Under the pieces are notes generated by a model. That model saw only the letters and a program-made list of their open reading frames with translations, searched no databases and was not told the origin of the DNA. From NCBI GenBank assembly GCA_022414725.1, contig CM039462.1:7262335-7326334 (forward strand): DNA of 64,000 bases, read 5' to 3'. A program made the translations under genes and the position numbers. Positions 61,227-62,961 of the stretch are shown here, piece by piece (the first letter of the stretch is position 1; each line of letters begins with the position of its first letter). Source of the stretch: Microglena sp. YARC. Its lineage: Eukaryota; Chlorophyta; Chlorophyceae; Chlamydomonadales; Chlamydomonadaceae.

Positions 61227-62961
61227 GGGGGGCGTGTGTGTATGTATGTGTGTGTGGCAGGGGTGATATCCTCACATCTCAAGCTTGTGCAGGGGGTCAC
61301 TCATTCCGTGCATGTGCCCACTGCCAGAAAGGCATGTAGTACCTGTGTGTGTGTGTGTGTGTGTGTGTTTGTGTGTGTGTTTATGTGTGTGTGGGGGGGG
61401 GGGGAAATGGGGGTGGGGGGGTGGGGGGGGGGGGCTCTTCTATTCTGTGCATTTGGCCACTGCTCAGAAAGGCATGCATTACCTGTGTGGGATAGGTGGG
61501 AGAGGAGGGCAGGGTAGCGGTTTGCGCAAGGGAGGGGGAGGAAGGGTAGAAGGTGGGTTGACAGCTGGCGGGTGGTGTGGGGGTTGGGGTGTGGGCGGGG
61601 GGGGTGGAGGTGCAAGCGCTCGCCCATTCTGAGCACGTGGCTACTAAACGCGTTCAAACAAGAAACCCGCTAAAGCCTGGAGACCCAAAGTTACATGCCA
61701 GGCACTGCCAGCACGTAGCTTGAAGACCCCCACCTATGTTTGTCACTCGATCCAAAATGGCAAAATGTAGTACCATGTGTGCAACAGCATCAAACTTCCA
61801 TCACGAGAGCTCTTGAACTTGGCAGTTGGGTTGAACAGCGGGGGTACGCCCTTGGGTAGATGCACAGTCTCATCAGACATGGTCACGACCGACAAGGGGT
61901 CTCCAAAAACCCCATCTATGTTTGCCATGCAACCCCAAATGGCAAGATGTAGTACTATGCATGCAACAGCATCAGACTTACATCGCGAGAGCTCTTGAAC
62001 TTGGCAGTTGGGTTGAACAGCGGGGGTACGCCCTTCGGTAGGTGCACGGTCTCATCAGACATGGTGTGGTCGAGCAGCAGCACAAGCAAGAGCACATTCT
62101 TTAGGATGTCATCCCTAGCTGACAGCTGGGGCAGGGGAGAGCAAGGGAGGAGAGGGGTTAGAGGAGGAGGTGGTGGTGGTGGAGGGAGACATGGTGTGGT
62201 GCATGGTGAGGTCCAGCAGCAGCAGTAGCAGGAGTACATTCTTTAGCATGTCATCCCTGGCTGACAGCTGGTGCAGGGGAGAACTGGGGCAAGCAGGGGT
62301 TAGAGGAGGAGGAGGAGGAGGTGGTGGTGGTGGGTGGTTGTGGTGGTGGAGGGAGAAATGGTGTGGTGCAGCAGCAGCAGCACAAGCAGGAGCACATTCT
62401 TAAGGATGCCATCCCTGGCTGTCAGCTGGGGCAGGGGCGAGTAGGGGTGGAGAGGGGTTAGACGAGGTGGTGGTGGAGGGAGACATGGTTTGGTGCATGG
62501 TGAGGTCCAGCAGCAGCAGTAGCAGGAGCACATTCTTTAGCATATCATCCCTGGCTGACAGCTGGTGCAGGGGAGAACTGGGGCAAGCAGGGGTTAGAGG
62601 AGGAGGAGGAGGAGGAGGAGGTGGTGGTGGGTGGTTGTGGTGGTGGAGGGAGAAATGATTTGGTGCAGCAGCAGCACAAGCAGGAGCACATTCTTAAGGA
62701 TGCCATCCCTGGCTGTCAGCTGGGGCAGGGGCGAGTAGGGGTGGGGAGGGGTTAGACGAGGAGGTGGTGGTGGTGGTGGAGGGAGACATGGTGTGGTGCA
62801 TGGTGTGGTGCATGGTGTAGTGCATGGTGTAGTACATGGTGTGTTGCATGGTGTGGTACATGGTGTGGTAAATACATACTTACGCAGAAGGCACTCTGGT
62901 CAGATTCAGCTGCCACGGCTTTCTCACTTAGGTAGGTGTCCATCACCATGCCTATCAGGCC
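16230..62961 (-). CDS. ASPM: ASPM-like spindle-pole protein (25 exons, 5' end outside window)
   Basis: Twenty-five exons with matching GT/AG borders and phases join to 5520 nt: 1839 residues plus stop, 5'-partial. In order: a pre-CH segment (1-74; LLLVLLLDH, KGVPPLFN, KFKSSRD); a first CH region (about 75-223; ADEFDYSVSK, EDLRTGVRMAKLYEVL, REVTLSVLW); a second CH region (about 224-400; LLMKWVQAVGLLYN, FGDGRVLCYL, NFQLLHAAAARLGRVPEML); roughly 38 IQ motifs (about 420-1560; IQ..WR.R type); and an ARM-like tail (about 1545-1736; GAVTSLLRFMRMCNRSKPH). This order is diagnostic of ASPM/Asp, a microtubule minus-end protein that focuses spindle poles and binds calmodulin through its IQ repeats. Function is inferred from the family. 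The N-terminal ASH region would lie beyond the right edge or be absent. Confidence 0.92.
16541..16875 (-). repeat. Three copies of the terminal-exon acceptor
   Basis: At about 16610-16660, 16722-16760 and 16820-16870 the gene strand repeats CTGCAGGTCAGAAGGG-like sequence followed by GTCCACTAAAGAAGAGACCC, i.e. the acceptor and first 40 nt of exon y. They are separated by TGTGTGGTGTGGCATGTGTG repeats and lack the rest of the exon. Confidence 0.85.
16876..17230. repeat. Short intronic duplications
   Basis: GATGGAGGGTGAGTTTGCAT with TATAATTAT occurs three times at about 55-60 bp spacing. GCAGAGGTGATGCATGTTGG with TGAGTTGTT occurs at 17046 and 17172. Confidence 0.75.
17345..18069 (-). repeat. Arrays derived from exon x donor
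   Basis: Left part: about 80-bp units with AAACAAATAGTGCAATCCTGG and CTGATGTTTCTAAAGAGTCT. Right part: short units whose gene strand reads CTAAATTGGAGGGTGAGGGT. The latter equals the exon x end GCTAAATTGGAGG plus its GTGAG donor; the former matches the first intron bases after it. Confidence 0.82.
18070..18235 (-). CDS. ASPM: ASPM-like exon x (ARM-like end)
   Basis: VFLALTSALEILTKPAQLAA, then KQWEGVAVIIGRKMEMERRY and IAKLE, which fits the end of ASPM (IF.K...LL...; RK..ME.R...KL). Acceptor CTGCAG, donor GAGG|GTGAGA. Read-through without splicing would meet TAG four codons later. Confidence 0.88.
18280..18415 (-). repeat. Interspersed repeat family E, copy 2
   Basis: Inverse of copy 1: CTGTAGCAAGAACTCAGGGC, AACAATTGTTTGGGGTTCAG, TTTTTCTTTTTAAACCC, CGGTTGGGCAAGTAC and TTGGCCTACCC. 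Confidence 0.65.
18425..19128 (-). repeat. 59-bp array derived from exon w donor, about 12 units
   Basis: Each unit, on the gene strand, carries AAGTACTTCAGAGACCTAGT, then GGTGGGTCCATGTGTGACTG, then TGCTTTACAAGTGTAGTAC. Exon w ends CAGTACTTCAGAGACCTGGA with GTAGGTCTATGTGTAACTG following it, so the unit is exon end, donor and intron start copied together. Copies are very uniform. Confidence 0.92.
19129..19213 (-). CDS. ASPM: ASPM-like exon w (ARM-like)
   Basis: FGLVEPVFYAQDCMAILGDR, LQYFRDLE, corresponding to the V..LLD.MQ.YRDK helix of ASPM. Acceptor CCATAG, donor GAG|GTAGGT. Its donor gave rise to the 59-bp array. Confidence 0.87.
19330..19772 (-). mobile_element. Composite element arm (inverse of 29690-30330)
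   Basis: Contains TGTTAACATCTAGAT words, GCAGCGCTGACAGCAGC, GTTGTAGCTGTGGTTTTAGT and GGCTGTGGCTATAGTGAACA, all found inverted at 29690-30330. It directly adjoins the SINE at 19773-19972, as there. A family D-like piece lies at 19345-19400. Confidence 0.65.
19773..19972 (-). mobile_element. tRNA-derived SINE, copy 3
   Basis: Inverse orientation: TGATAACGCCTGGTGGGGCG, CGACGGTAGGGAACGAGC, TACCATGGCTGTTGACAGCG, then GAGATTCAAACCCGGCA and AGGAGCTCAACCATCGAGCC (tRNA-like head). Confidence 0.7.
20050..20228 (-). CDS. ASPM: ASPM-like exon v (ARM-like)
   Basis: VEHGAVTSLLRFMRMCNRSK, PHVDLLLSALSALTNMC matches the hallmark ASPM C-terminal sequence (GA...L..LIR.CNRS.PH.......L.N). Acceptor GACAG, donor TGCAG|GTAGGC. 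Confidence 0.93.
20260..20320 (-). repeat. Copy of exon v acceptor
   Basis: Repeats the acceptor and about 40 nt of exon v (CAGGTCACTATGGCGGTCGC, CACCCTGGAGCTGGGCACCC). A weaker trace lies near 20450. Confidence 0.8.
20440..21150. other. Intron interior without recognised feature
   Basis: Mostly unique AT-rich intron between exons u and v. A plus-strand frame at 20463-20765 has no recognisable domain and is taken as chance. Confidence 0.4.
21160..21215 (-). repeat. Copy of exon u donor
   Basis: On the gene strand AGCCAGAGCAGGTTGGCAGG, then GATGGGATTGGGCATGACAT. This resembles the exon u end AGCCAGAGCAG|GTGGGCAGGG and the intron start. Confidence 0.75.
21443..21658. mobile_element. hAT-type MITE, copy 2
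   Basis: 216 bp, CAGTGCTTCATTTTTTG to AAATAAAAAACACTG. Flanks AGCAACTA / ATCAACTA match at seven of eight positions. The internal hairpin GTTGAGTAGC / GCTACTCAAC is intact. Confidence 0.78.
21762..21932 (-). CDS. ASPM: ASPM-like exon u (last IQ, post-IQ region)
   Basis: ALWRGQLVRRQAVRSFAELR, then APHKRMGVRVQEAVAILLSR. This matches the ASPM segment after the last IQ (RLRKRL.AA..A......LGNRT..AL..LL). Acceptor CCACAG, donor CAG|GTGGGC. Confidence 0.88.
21935..22050 (-). repeat. Copy of exon u acceptor plus TGTGTGGCATG tract
   Basis: GGCTTTGTGGCGGGGCCAGA at 22020-22046 (gene strand) repeats the first 25 nt of exon u (GCTTTGTGGCGGGGCCAGCT). The two are separated by CATGTGTGGTGTG repeats. Confidence 0.8.
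22370..22547. mobile_element. AT-rich TIR element, copy 2
   Basis: 178 bp, TAGGGAACGGCAATATGACA to TGATATGCCGATCCCTA, with internal TGATATCAT palindromes. The flanking 8-bp sequences do not match. Confidence 0.55.
22695..22835 (-). repeat. Copies of exon t donor
   Basis: Three short blocks with ATCCAGGTGAATTGAGT (22715-22735, 22760-22780) and ATCCAGGTAAATTGAGTC (22810-22830) on the gene strand, each a copy of the exon t end and donor, retaining a usable GTGAAT/GTAAAT. Confidence 0.82.
22945..23169 (-). CDS. ASPM: ASPM-like exon t (IQ)
   Basis: AYRVYAFKRMFERM completes the previous motif; then LLRARRQARIRMTAAATIQS and ASITRIQ at the donor. Acceptor ACCCAG, donor CAG|GTGAAT, 75 codons, phase 0. 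Confidence 0.88.
23345..23545 (-). repeat. Copies of exon s donor
   Basis: ACAGAAGGTTGGTACATGG and TACAGAAGGTTGGCACATA on the gene strand repeat the exon s end ATACAGAAG|GTTGG. They lie among C-rich and CACACA-rich tracts. Confidence 0.75.
23613..23739 (-). CDS. ASPM: ASPM-like exon s (IQ)
   Basis: MAACTVQAGWRGHRVRKVHG, ending AAMTIQK, again splitting an IQ motif. Acceptor GTGCAG, donor AAG|GTTGGT. Confidence 0.88.
23765..23980 (-). repeat. Copies of exon s acceptor
   Basis: GTAGGACAATGGCAGCGTGC and GTAGGACTATGGCAGCGTGC (gene strand; each followed by GCTGT) at 23800-23830 and 23938-23970 repeat the first 30 nt of exon s, each preceded by a pyrimidine-poor acceptor-like AG. Confidence 0.8.
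24182..24435 (-). CDS. ASPM: ASPM-like exon r (3 IQ)
   Basis: AVTAIQSMWRARQAREQLAQ, AAVRIQSMWRARQAREQLAQ, then AAVRLQSAVRVWRARRER. The first two motifs are almost identical. Acceptor GCGCAG, donor CTCAG|GTTGGT, phase 2 out. Confidence 0.93.
24541..24632 (-). mobile_element. tRNA-derived SINE head, copy 4
   Basis: On the minus strand GAATGGCTCAATGGTAGAGC, then GCAGGGTTCAAATCCCAATG: strong A-box and B-box likeness. Only the head is present. The acceptor stem does not pair, so it is not a working tRNA gene. Confidence 0.65.
25014..25320. repeat. Exon q donor copy and GGGGGACCAGGGGTGATCA array
   Basis: 25025-25060 on the gene strand repeats GAGAGCAGTGGATGTCTTAG plus GGTAAGCCATGTCC, the exon q end and donor. 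From 25130 to 25300 a short unit TGCACAGGGGGACCAGGGGT with GATCAGGATGC recurs five times. Confidence 0.78.
25380..25460 (-). CDS. ASPM: ASPM-like exon q (IQ)
   Basis: VAWRGHQTRVLKRKLMMEQK, then RAVAVFE; VAWRGHQTR completes the IQ motif opened by EVIQ in exon p. Acceptor TTCCAG, donor GAG|GTAAGC, 81 nt. Confidence 0.85.
25465..25612. repeat. (GGATGGTATTGATT)n and GGAT repeats
   Basis: Fourteen-base repeats followed by GGATGGATGG, adjoining the MITE insertion. Confidence 0.85.
25621..25842. mobile_element. hAT-type MITE, copy 3
   Basis: 222 bp, CAGTGTTTCATTTTTCGACG to ATACAAAAACTG, with perfect 8-bp target duplication GTTGGGTG at 25613-25620 and 25843-25850. The internal hairpin is intact. 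Confidence 0.8.
25851..26380. repeat. AT-rich degenerate repeat tract
   Basis: GAATTAATGACC / ATTGAATTAATGA words recur irregularly to about 26130, followed by GCTACGTACG-type repeats. No coding signal. Confidence 0.6.
26385..26560 (-). repeat. Copies of exon p donor
   Basis: Gene strand CTCAAGTTTGCAGCTGTTGT with CATCCAGGTG (26405-26440) and CTCAAGTTTGCAGCTGTTAT with CATTCAGGTTTG (26510-26545) resemble the exon p end, each with a GT donor. A shared GGCTTGCCAGGCTGTC-like block follows. Confidence 0.78.
26608..27354 (-). CDS. ASPM: ASPM-like exon p (about 9 IQ motifs)
   Basis: A 747-nt exon: AALSLQAAWRARQ, CALIMQTAWRAQ, AATVVQAAYRRY, AALTLQAAWRARD, AAIVVQSLWRGR, AAVCVQSGWRGR and others, ending CATEVIQ. 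Acceptor CACCAG, donor CAG|GTTTGT, phase 0. Confidence 0.95.
27355..27863 (-). repeat. Exon p acceptor copies within GGTGTAGGGTGG repeats
   Basis: 27620-27665 duplicates the acceptor CCACCAGGCGGTATGTCGCA and the first 30 nt of exon p; a second fragment is at 27840-27860. Between them, the plus strand is made of GGTGTAGGATGGGTGAGATG-like units. Confidence 0.85.
27864..29015 (-). CDS. ASPM: ASPM-like exon o (about 16 IQ motifs)
   Basis: A 1152-nt exon, 384 codons without a stop: AALVVQTLFRAR, AAAAVQTLWRAR, AATAVQTAWRAR and so on to AATLIQSEWRGH. It includes a near-exact 69-residue direct duplication. Acceptor CGACAG, donor CAG|GTAGGA, phase 0 both ends. Confidence 0.95.
28365..28790 (-). repeat. 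207-bp in-frame duplication inside exon o
   Basis: Two consecutive blocks 207 bp apart (69 codons) code almost the same peptide: AATTIQASWRMHTQRGLYRR, AVVAIQALQRGRSARAQ, AAVVLQARYRCRIVRT. They differ at a few positions only, so the duplication is recent. Two shorter AIQAGWRA.QGRKQF units at 28190-28290 form another local duplication. Confidence 0.88.
29030..29300 (-). repeat. Exon o acceptor copy and TGGTGG tract
   Basis: 29232-29280 (gene strand) has GCTGCCTTAGTAGTTCAAAC then CCTCTTCCGTGCCCATGACA, a near copy of the first 45 nt of exon o. A GGTGGTGGT tract lies between it and the true acceptor. Confidence 0.82.
29518..29690 (+). mobile_element. tRNA-derived SINE, copy 5
   Basis: Truncated head with GGGGGTTTAATTCCCCC, then GTCAACCGCATTGGTAGC, TCTCTGCCCGCGTACGACGG and CCAGGCGTTATCATTATG. 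Confidence 0.65.
29691..30335 (+). mobile_element. Composite element with palindromic 52-bp array
   Basis: Continues from the SINE with GCTGAGCGGTAACTATCTGT, AGCCACAGCCACAAACACAA and a CAACAACAACAACATC run, then about eight 52-bp units. Each unit has TGTCAGCGCTGCAATGTAGG and the perfect palindrome CTAGATGTTAACATCTAG. The inverse arrangement is at 19330-19972, so this is one mobile or segmental unit. Confidence 0.7.
30367..30523 (-). CDS. ASPM: ASPM-like exon n (2 IQ)
   Basis: AATVLQSIWRQKQVGRAM and AATYLQAQWRSRVIRKAM. Acceptor TACACAG, donor CAG|GTTGGT, phase 0 out. Confidence 0.9.
30536..30720. repeat. G-rich GGAGTGGGGTGTAGGGTTGG tract
   Basis: Short tandem G-rich units just upstream of exon n in the intron. 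Confidence 0.8.
30860..31024 (-). repeat. Array from the intron side of exon m donor
   Basis: Four units of about 33-48 bp with TGCTTATTTGCTTTGCTT and GTGGGGAAAGACAT. The last lies at the exon m donor, where the gene strand reads GTATGTCTTTCCCCACC. Confidence 0.8.
31025..31194 (-). CDS. ASPM: ASPM-like exon m (2 IQ)
   Basis: ATVFLQRFYRKRLEELKR and AATRIQASVRGWSCRSR. Acceptor GTCCAG, donor TCAAG|GTATGT. Only this copy of five related acceptor blocks is followed by the full exon. Confidence 0.9.
31195..32110 (-). repeat. Four copies of exon m acceptor block
   Basis: Acceptor-like CCATGTTCGCATGACC or GTCCAGGTTCGCATGAC at about 31337, 31481, 31846 and 32101 is followed by 60-80 nt resembling the exon m start (peptides like RSYFLQLRGATVF). 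They diverge before any donor; the 31846 copy has stops. G runs (31975-32015) separate them. Confidence 0.87.
32800..32945 (-). repeat. Interspersed repeat family E, copy 3
   Basis: CACTGTAGCACAAACTCAAG, AACAATTATTTGGGGTTC, TAGCCCTTCCTGAATTC. A second small piece is at 32660-32690. Confidence 0.55.
32946..33128. repeat. CAACAA / CACCAC repeat
   Basis: Imperfect CACCACCAACAACAACAACT tract immediately 3' of the exon l donor on the gene strand. Its gene-strand form GTGAGTTGTTGTTGTTGG repeats the donor GTGAGTTG, so it too may have grown from that donor. Confidence 0.75.
33131..33245 (-). CDS. ASPM: ASPM-like exon l (IQ)
   Basis: YQSRLLVAAISLQSFWRMRM is an IQ motif; ends NRYLVCRLQAL. Acceptor CACACAG, donor CTG|GTGAGT. 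This is the only one of about nine similar blocks that carries a donor. Confidence 0.85.
33246..34560 (-). repeat. Array of exon l acceptor blocks (146-bp units, then diverged)
   Basis: Four near-identical 146-bp units (acceptor points near 33391, 33537, 33683, 33829) and four diverged units (near 34045, 34217, 34388, 34533). Each has CACACAGGTACCAATCCCGA-like acceptor and about 80 nt of exon l (peptide AAISLQSF.RMR). None shows the exon's GTGAGT donor. Confidence 0.9.
34730..35030 (-). repeat. Copies of exon k donor region
   Basis: Three to four units with CAGGTGAGGATCAGTGATTA, AGCAGTACCTGAGCAGTGCA and TTGCACCCGTGTGCCTAA at about 60-120 bp spacing; the exon k donor side reads ATCAGGTGAGAGG next to the same words. 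Confidence 0.65.
35036..35133 (-). CDS. ASPM: ASPM-like exon k (IQ)
   Basis: AHWRGYMARVNFGLVTRLVQ completes the IQ motif begun in exon j. Acceptor TTGCAG, donor ATCAG|GTGAGA, phase 2 out. Confidence 0.85.
35465..35622. mobile_element. AT-rich TIR element, copy 3
   Basis: 158 bp, TAGGGATCGGCATATCATAT to ATTGTCGGTCCCTA, with TGATATCAT words. A fragment is at 35290-35310. Flanks do not clearly duplicate. Confidence 0.55.
35876..36011 (+). mobile_element. tRNA-derived SINE, copy 6 (head truncated)
   Basis: GGGCTAGAATCCCTACGGGT, GTCAACCGCCATGGTAGC, TTCCCTACCGCCGTAAGACG, ending in CCTTAATACCACTC next to exon j. Confidence 0.65.
36031..36188 (-). CDS. ASPM: ASPM-like exon j (IQ)
   Basis: ATLIQAFWKGHVARCQYKQ is an IQ motif; the exon ends TSASIIQ, so the next IQ motif is split by the intron. 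Acceptor CTGCAG, donor CAG|GTGACT. Confidence 0.9.
36290..36890. repeat. Intronic duplications upstream of exon j
   Basis: GTACGCCTTATTACGAGGAG and GTGAGGTTGAG occur at 36287 and 36416. GTTGGATAGCACCATTGATT / GTTGGATAGCATGATTGATT occur at 36207 and 36489. AACACCTGTTCAACAC and GATGGACATGTACAGATGC words recur at 36660-36880. Confidence 0.65.
36890..37090 (-). mobile_element. tRNA-derived SINE, copy 7 (well-preserved head)
   Basis: On the minus strand TTGGTCTAGTGGTAGACTAA and TGGGGGTTCGATTCCCCC are near-perfect A and B boxes, with a CTTTG/CAAAG anticodon-like stem between them. The body follows, ending CCAGGCGTTATCATT. The 5' and 3' ends of the head do not pair as an acceptor stem. Confidence 0.75.
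37160..37375 (-). repeat. Interspersed repeat family D, copy 4
   Basis: AAAATTGGCAGAGAGGGTTG, GCTGATGTGTCAGGCTTCGT, GGGGGCTCCCGCCCCCCAGG: the reverse of copies 1-3. Confidence 0.6.
37700..38187 (-). repeat. 166-bp units derived from exon i donor end
   Basis: Three tandem units start at 37703, 37869 and 38035, the exact period separating them from 38201 inside exon i. Each reproduces about 90 nt of exon i (peptide YVAHLC.R.LEAS, then AALRRHIWRKKY), its GTGAGT donor and about 70 nt of intron. In the copies a TAA or TAG interrupts the exon frame (AGCTTGTAAGACAGG). Confidence 0.92.
38188..38417 (-). CDS. ASPM: ASPM-like exon i (CH2 end, first IQ)
   Basis: GVRHNFQLLHAAAARLGRVP, then DERSVILYVAHLCNRILEAS and AASIITAALRRHIWRKKY. 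This matches the ASPM run NF.LV..A...LGGIPAM, DE.VV..Y...LC.RLL, then the first IQ motif. Acceptor TTCACAG, donor TACG|GTGAGT. Confidence 0.93.
38418..38870 (-). repeat. Exon i acceptor copies and GGTGGATATGTG repeat
   Basis: Two partial copies of the exon i start at 38670-38740 and 38785-38860 (peptides like IFQLLHAASARLGRV). A 12-bp GGTGGATATGTG/GGTGGATAGGTG array covers 38428-38655. Confidence 0.88.
38873..39010. repeat. (GT)n and poly-G
   Basis: A long GT run at 38874-38920 and G runs at 38920-38930 and 38985-39003. Confidence 0.95.
39110..39320. repeat. ACACCACC-rich tract
   Basis: Units of about 60 bp with CCCACCCACCAACCCATA and AAATACC, directly 3' of the exon h donor on the gene strand. 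Confidence 0.75.
39323..39386 (-). CDS. ASPM: ASPM-like exon h
   Basis: A 64-nt exon, G + WCAIYEAGGYMDDEGLLKSY + R. Acceptor CCCTAG, donor ACAG|GTATGT. Phase 1 in and phase 2 out fit both neighbours exactly, which supports splicing across the satellite intron. Confidence 0.8.
39420..40055. other. Intron interior, mostly unique
   Basis: Contains ATGATGATG words at 39421-39455, homopolymer A, T and G runs near 39570-39900, and no recognised coding or mobile feature. Confidence 0.45.
40060..54672. repeat. 36-bp satellite, about 400 units, inside one ASPM-like intron
   Basis: The consensus reads TGCGCACAATCAGCAAAACA then ATACTGAGACACAGCA. Variants swap CTGCG for ATGCG, CAGCATAAC for CAGCAAAAC, and ACCAATACAC or ACCGATACAC for ACTGAGACAC. 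As 36 is a multiple of 3 and the unit has no stop in several frames, long repetitive frames occur on both strands (MRTISKTILRHS, TETQHAHNQQNN and MLCLSIVLLIVR are single units). The left 2.9 kb has mixed variants and clean length; the rest is dominated by one variant with many single-base indels. It fills most of the intron between exons g and h. Confidence 0.97.
54680..54950. other. Intron interior right of the satellite
   Basis: ACCCCCACAAACCTTGAAAG and GAGCATGAAAGTCCATG words recur here and at 55170-55215, 55380 and 55505, suggesting an older dispersed duplication. No gene signal. Confidence 0.45.
54950..55165 (-). repeat. Interspersed repeat family D, copy 5
   Basis: GCGCAAGCGCACAGAAAATTGG-like start (split around 54970), GAGTGTGTTGGCAACGGAAC, GCTGACGTGTCAGGCTTC, GGGGGCTCCCGCCCCCTTG. 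Confidence 0.6.
55225..55500 (+). repeat. Interspersed repeat family E, copy 4 (double)
   Basis: CAGTCCAGGGGTAGGCCAAA, TTGCCCAACCGTATACGAAG, then a second tail from 55418 with GGGCTTAAAAAGAAAAAGCA, CCCAAACAATCG and GGGGCCCAGAGTTTTTGC. Confidence 0.6.
55600..55750. repeat. AACAGGCAATACAAATAA repeat
   Basis: Short repeats of CAAAATAAACAGGCAATACA, about 30-60 bp apart. Confidence 0.75.
55758..56165. repeat. 27-bp minisatellite, about 15 units
   Basis: Unit GTGAGTAAAGAAGTACAGGT plus GGATCAG, with AA/TC and AGG/AAG variants. On the plus strand each unit holds a consensus-like CAGGTGAGT, but this is antisense to the gene. Confidence 0.93.
56170..56205 (-). repeat. Copy of exon g donor
   Basis: Gene strand CATGCACTGCCTCATTGCCA then AGGGTAGGCTATTGCC resembles the exon g end (CATGGACTCCCTCCGTGCCA, AAGGTAGGCTGTTGCC). 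Confidence 0.78.
56310..56442 (-). CDS. ASPM: ASPM-like exon g (CH2)
   Basis: VSTYFPDYLPKADIYQPSAP continues directly from GRVLCYL, as in ASPM (HHYHP..LP). It ends in an acidic stretch EGDDEDVDMDSLRAK. The donor AAAG|GTAGGC begins the 16.9-kb intron that contains the 36-bp satellite. Confidence 0.88.
56450..56620. repeat. TTGGCTTGGTTTGGTTTG repeats
   Basis: Short T/G-rich repeats upstream of exon g. Confidence 0.75.
56740..57120. repeat. About 120-150 bp repeats, 2.5 copies
   Basis: GGGTGCCGTAGACCCCCCAA, ACCTGCAATGCTAGGTGTGG, CACCCAGAATAAACCCTAAT and GGCACCCTTATCC recur at 56740, 56820-56960 and 56985-57110. Confidence 0.8.
57165..57225 (-). repeat. Copy of exon f donor end
   Basis: GACTTCAAAAGTTCGTTTGG then AGATGGGCGAGTGCTGTGTT and a GTAAGG donor: the last 45 nt of exon f with changes (peptide DFKSSFGDGRVLCCL). 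The rest of the exon and any acceptor are missing. Confidence 0.85.
57285..57512 (-). CDS. ASPM: ASPM-like exon f (CH2)
   Basis: Residues 224-299, with ALKAELNRVLR, GLLMKWVQAVGLLYNLKVPD and SSFGDGRVLCYL, a near-canonical ASPM CH2 signature. Acceptor CTTCAG, donor TTG|GTAAGG, 228 nt, phase 0. Confidence 0.93.
57710..57960 (-). repeat. Two copies of exon f start
   Basis: 57712-57765 and 57895-57950 repeat the first 50 nt of exon f on the gene strand (peptides GANALMAERNRVLRLV and DVNALKAERSVVLQWV). Both are preceded by acceptor-like sequence and followed by unrelated T/A-rich intron. Confidence 0.83.
57990..58520. repeat. ACACACAAATGTTTCAATAC and CCACCCACTCTTCATC repeats
   Basis: Two successive simple-repeat tracts between exons e and f. 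Confidence 0.85.
58527..58634 (-). CDS. ASPM: ASPM-like exon e (CH1 end)
   Basis: GIVPLRATDITGANREVTLS, VLWSIANQCQ corresponds to the ASPM segment with KDIVDGHREKTL.LLW.I. Acceptor TTGCAG, donor CAG|GTGGGT, 108 nt, phase 0. Confidence 0.9.
58712..58890. repeat. Poly-G tracts with duplicated flank
   Basis: G runs of about 33 (58718-58751) and about 20 (58811-58830), each within a duplicated block GATGCAGTAAGATGTGCATG, GGGGTGTTGGGTGTCTGAAG. Confidence 0.85.
58900..59920 (-). repeat. CACACATGCCCCACCCCTC array with exon d donor copy
   Basis: About 900 bp of imperfect 50-110 bp units (ATGCCCCACCCCTCATCCCC, CCTCCAACCCACCACACACA). At 59020-59065 the gene strand repeats the exon d end (peptide FAATKAVPALG) with GT altered to CAT|GTGTC. 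Confidence 0.85.
59925..60073 (-). CDS. ASPM: ASPM-like exon d (CH1)
   Basis: Ends QQRVANVTLVLEKFAAIKAV, PALGQ, equivalent to the RLQK..NV..VL..L helix of CH1 in ASPM. It begins with a variable Gly/Glu-rich stretch. Acceptor TCTCAG, donor CAG|GTGCGA. Confidence 0.8.
60075..60840 (-). repeat. Exon d fragment and CACACTGACCCCCACCCCAC tract
   Basis: 60243-60300 on the gene strand gives GTTTTGCCAATGTCCCACCG and a peptide FANVPPVLEM-like, a copy of the middle of exon d. The remainder is C-rich short repeats such as CAGCCACAACACTCAGCTCA, which also hold the GTGAGCTGAGTG donor context of exon c. Confidence 0.75.
60844..61033 (-). CDS. ASPM: ASPM-like exon c (CH1 start)
   Basis: Residues 75-138: VLRAFLGSGHMHGMGDPLHK, VWGYRLVHQQQAADEFDYSV, EDLRTGVRMAKLYEVLS. 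The plant counterpart reads DFLSSDVMHGEGNLLAHL. Acceptor CACACAG, donor CAG|GTGAGC, phase 1 at its end. Confidence 0.92.
61034..61680 (-). repeat. Copies of exon c acceptor
   Basis: 61270-61343 and 61440-61483 repeat the acceptor (CACACAGGTACTACATGCC, CACACAGGTAATGCATGCC) and the exon c start; a third, weaker one is at 61605-61655. (TG)n and G runs separate them. Confidence 0.87.
61780..61895 (-). repeat. Copy of exon b donor half
   Basis: Nearly identical to the last 90 nt of exon b (peptide ETVHLPKGVPPLFNPTAKFK) with surrounding intron. The donor has become GAT|GGAAGT, which should disable it. Confidence 0.88.
61982..62125 (-). CDS. ASPM: ASPM-like exon b (pre-CH region)
   Basis: Residues 27-74: ILKNVLLLVLLLDH, then KGVPPLFNPTAKFKSSRD, matching the segment before CH1 in plant and animal ASPM (RFLLLVLILDRAK, SSIKSS). 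Acceptor CCCCAG, donor GAT|GTAAGT, 144 nt, phase 0. Confidence 0.88.
62126..62740 (-). repeat. Four copies of exon b acceptor
   Basis: CCCCAGCTGACAGCCAGGGA or CACCAGCTGTCAGCCAGGGA-type blocks at about 62270, 62430, 62570 and 62730 are followed by 40-50 nt of exon b (peptides like LSARDDMLKNVLLLLLLLD), then GGAGGAGGTGGTGGTGG repeats. Two alternating subtypes give a superunit near 300 bp. Confidence 0.88.
62780..62876. repeat. (CATGGTGTGGTG)n
   Basis: Short 10-12 bp units directly 3' of the exon a donor on the gene strand. Confidence 0.85.
62884..62961 (-). CDS. ASPM: ASPM-like exon a
   Basis: Residues 1-26 of the visible part (GLIGMVMDTYLSEKAVAAES, DQSAFC). Acceptor ACTAG, donor TGC|GTAAGT, phase 0. 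Similarity to ASPM is weak here; the exon is accepted because of its clean donor and the phase match with the next exon. Confidence 0.6.
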
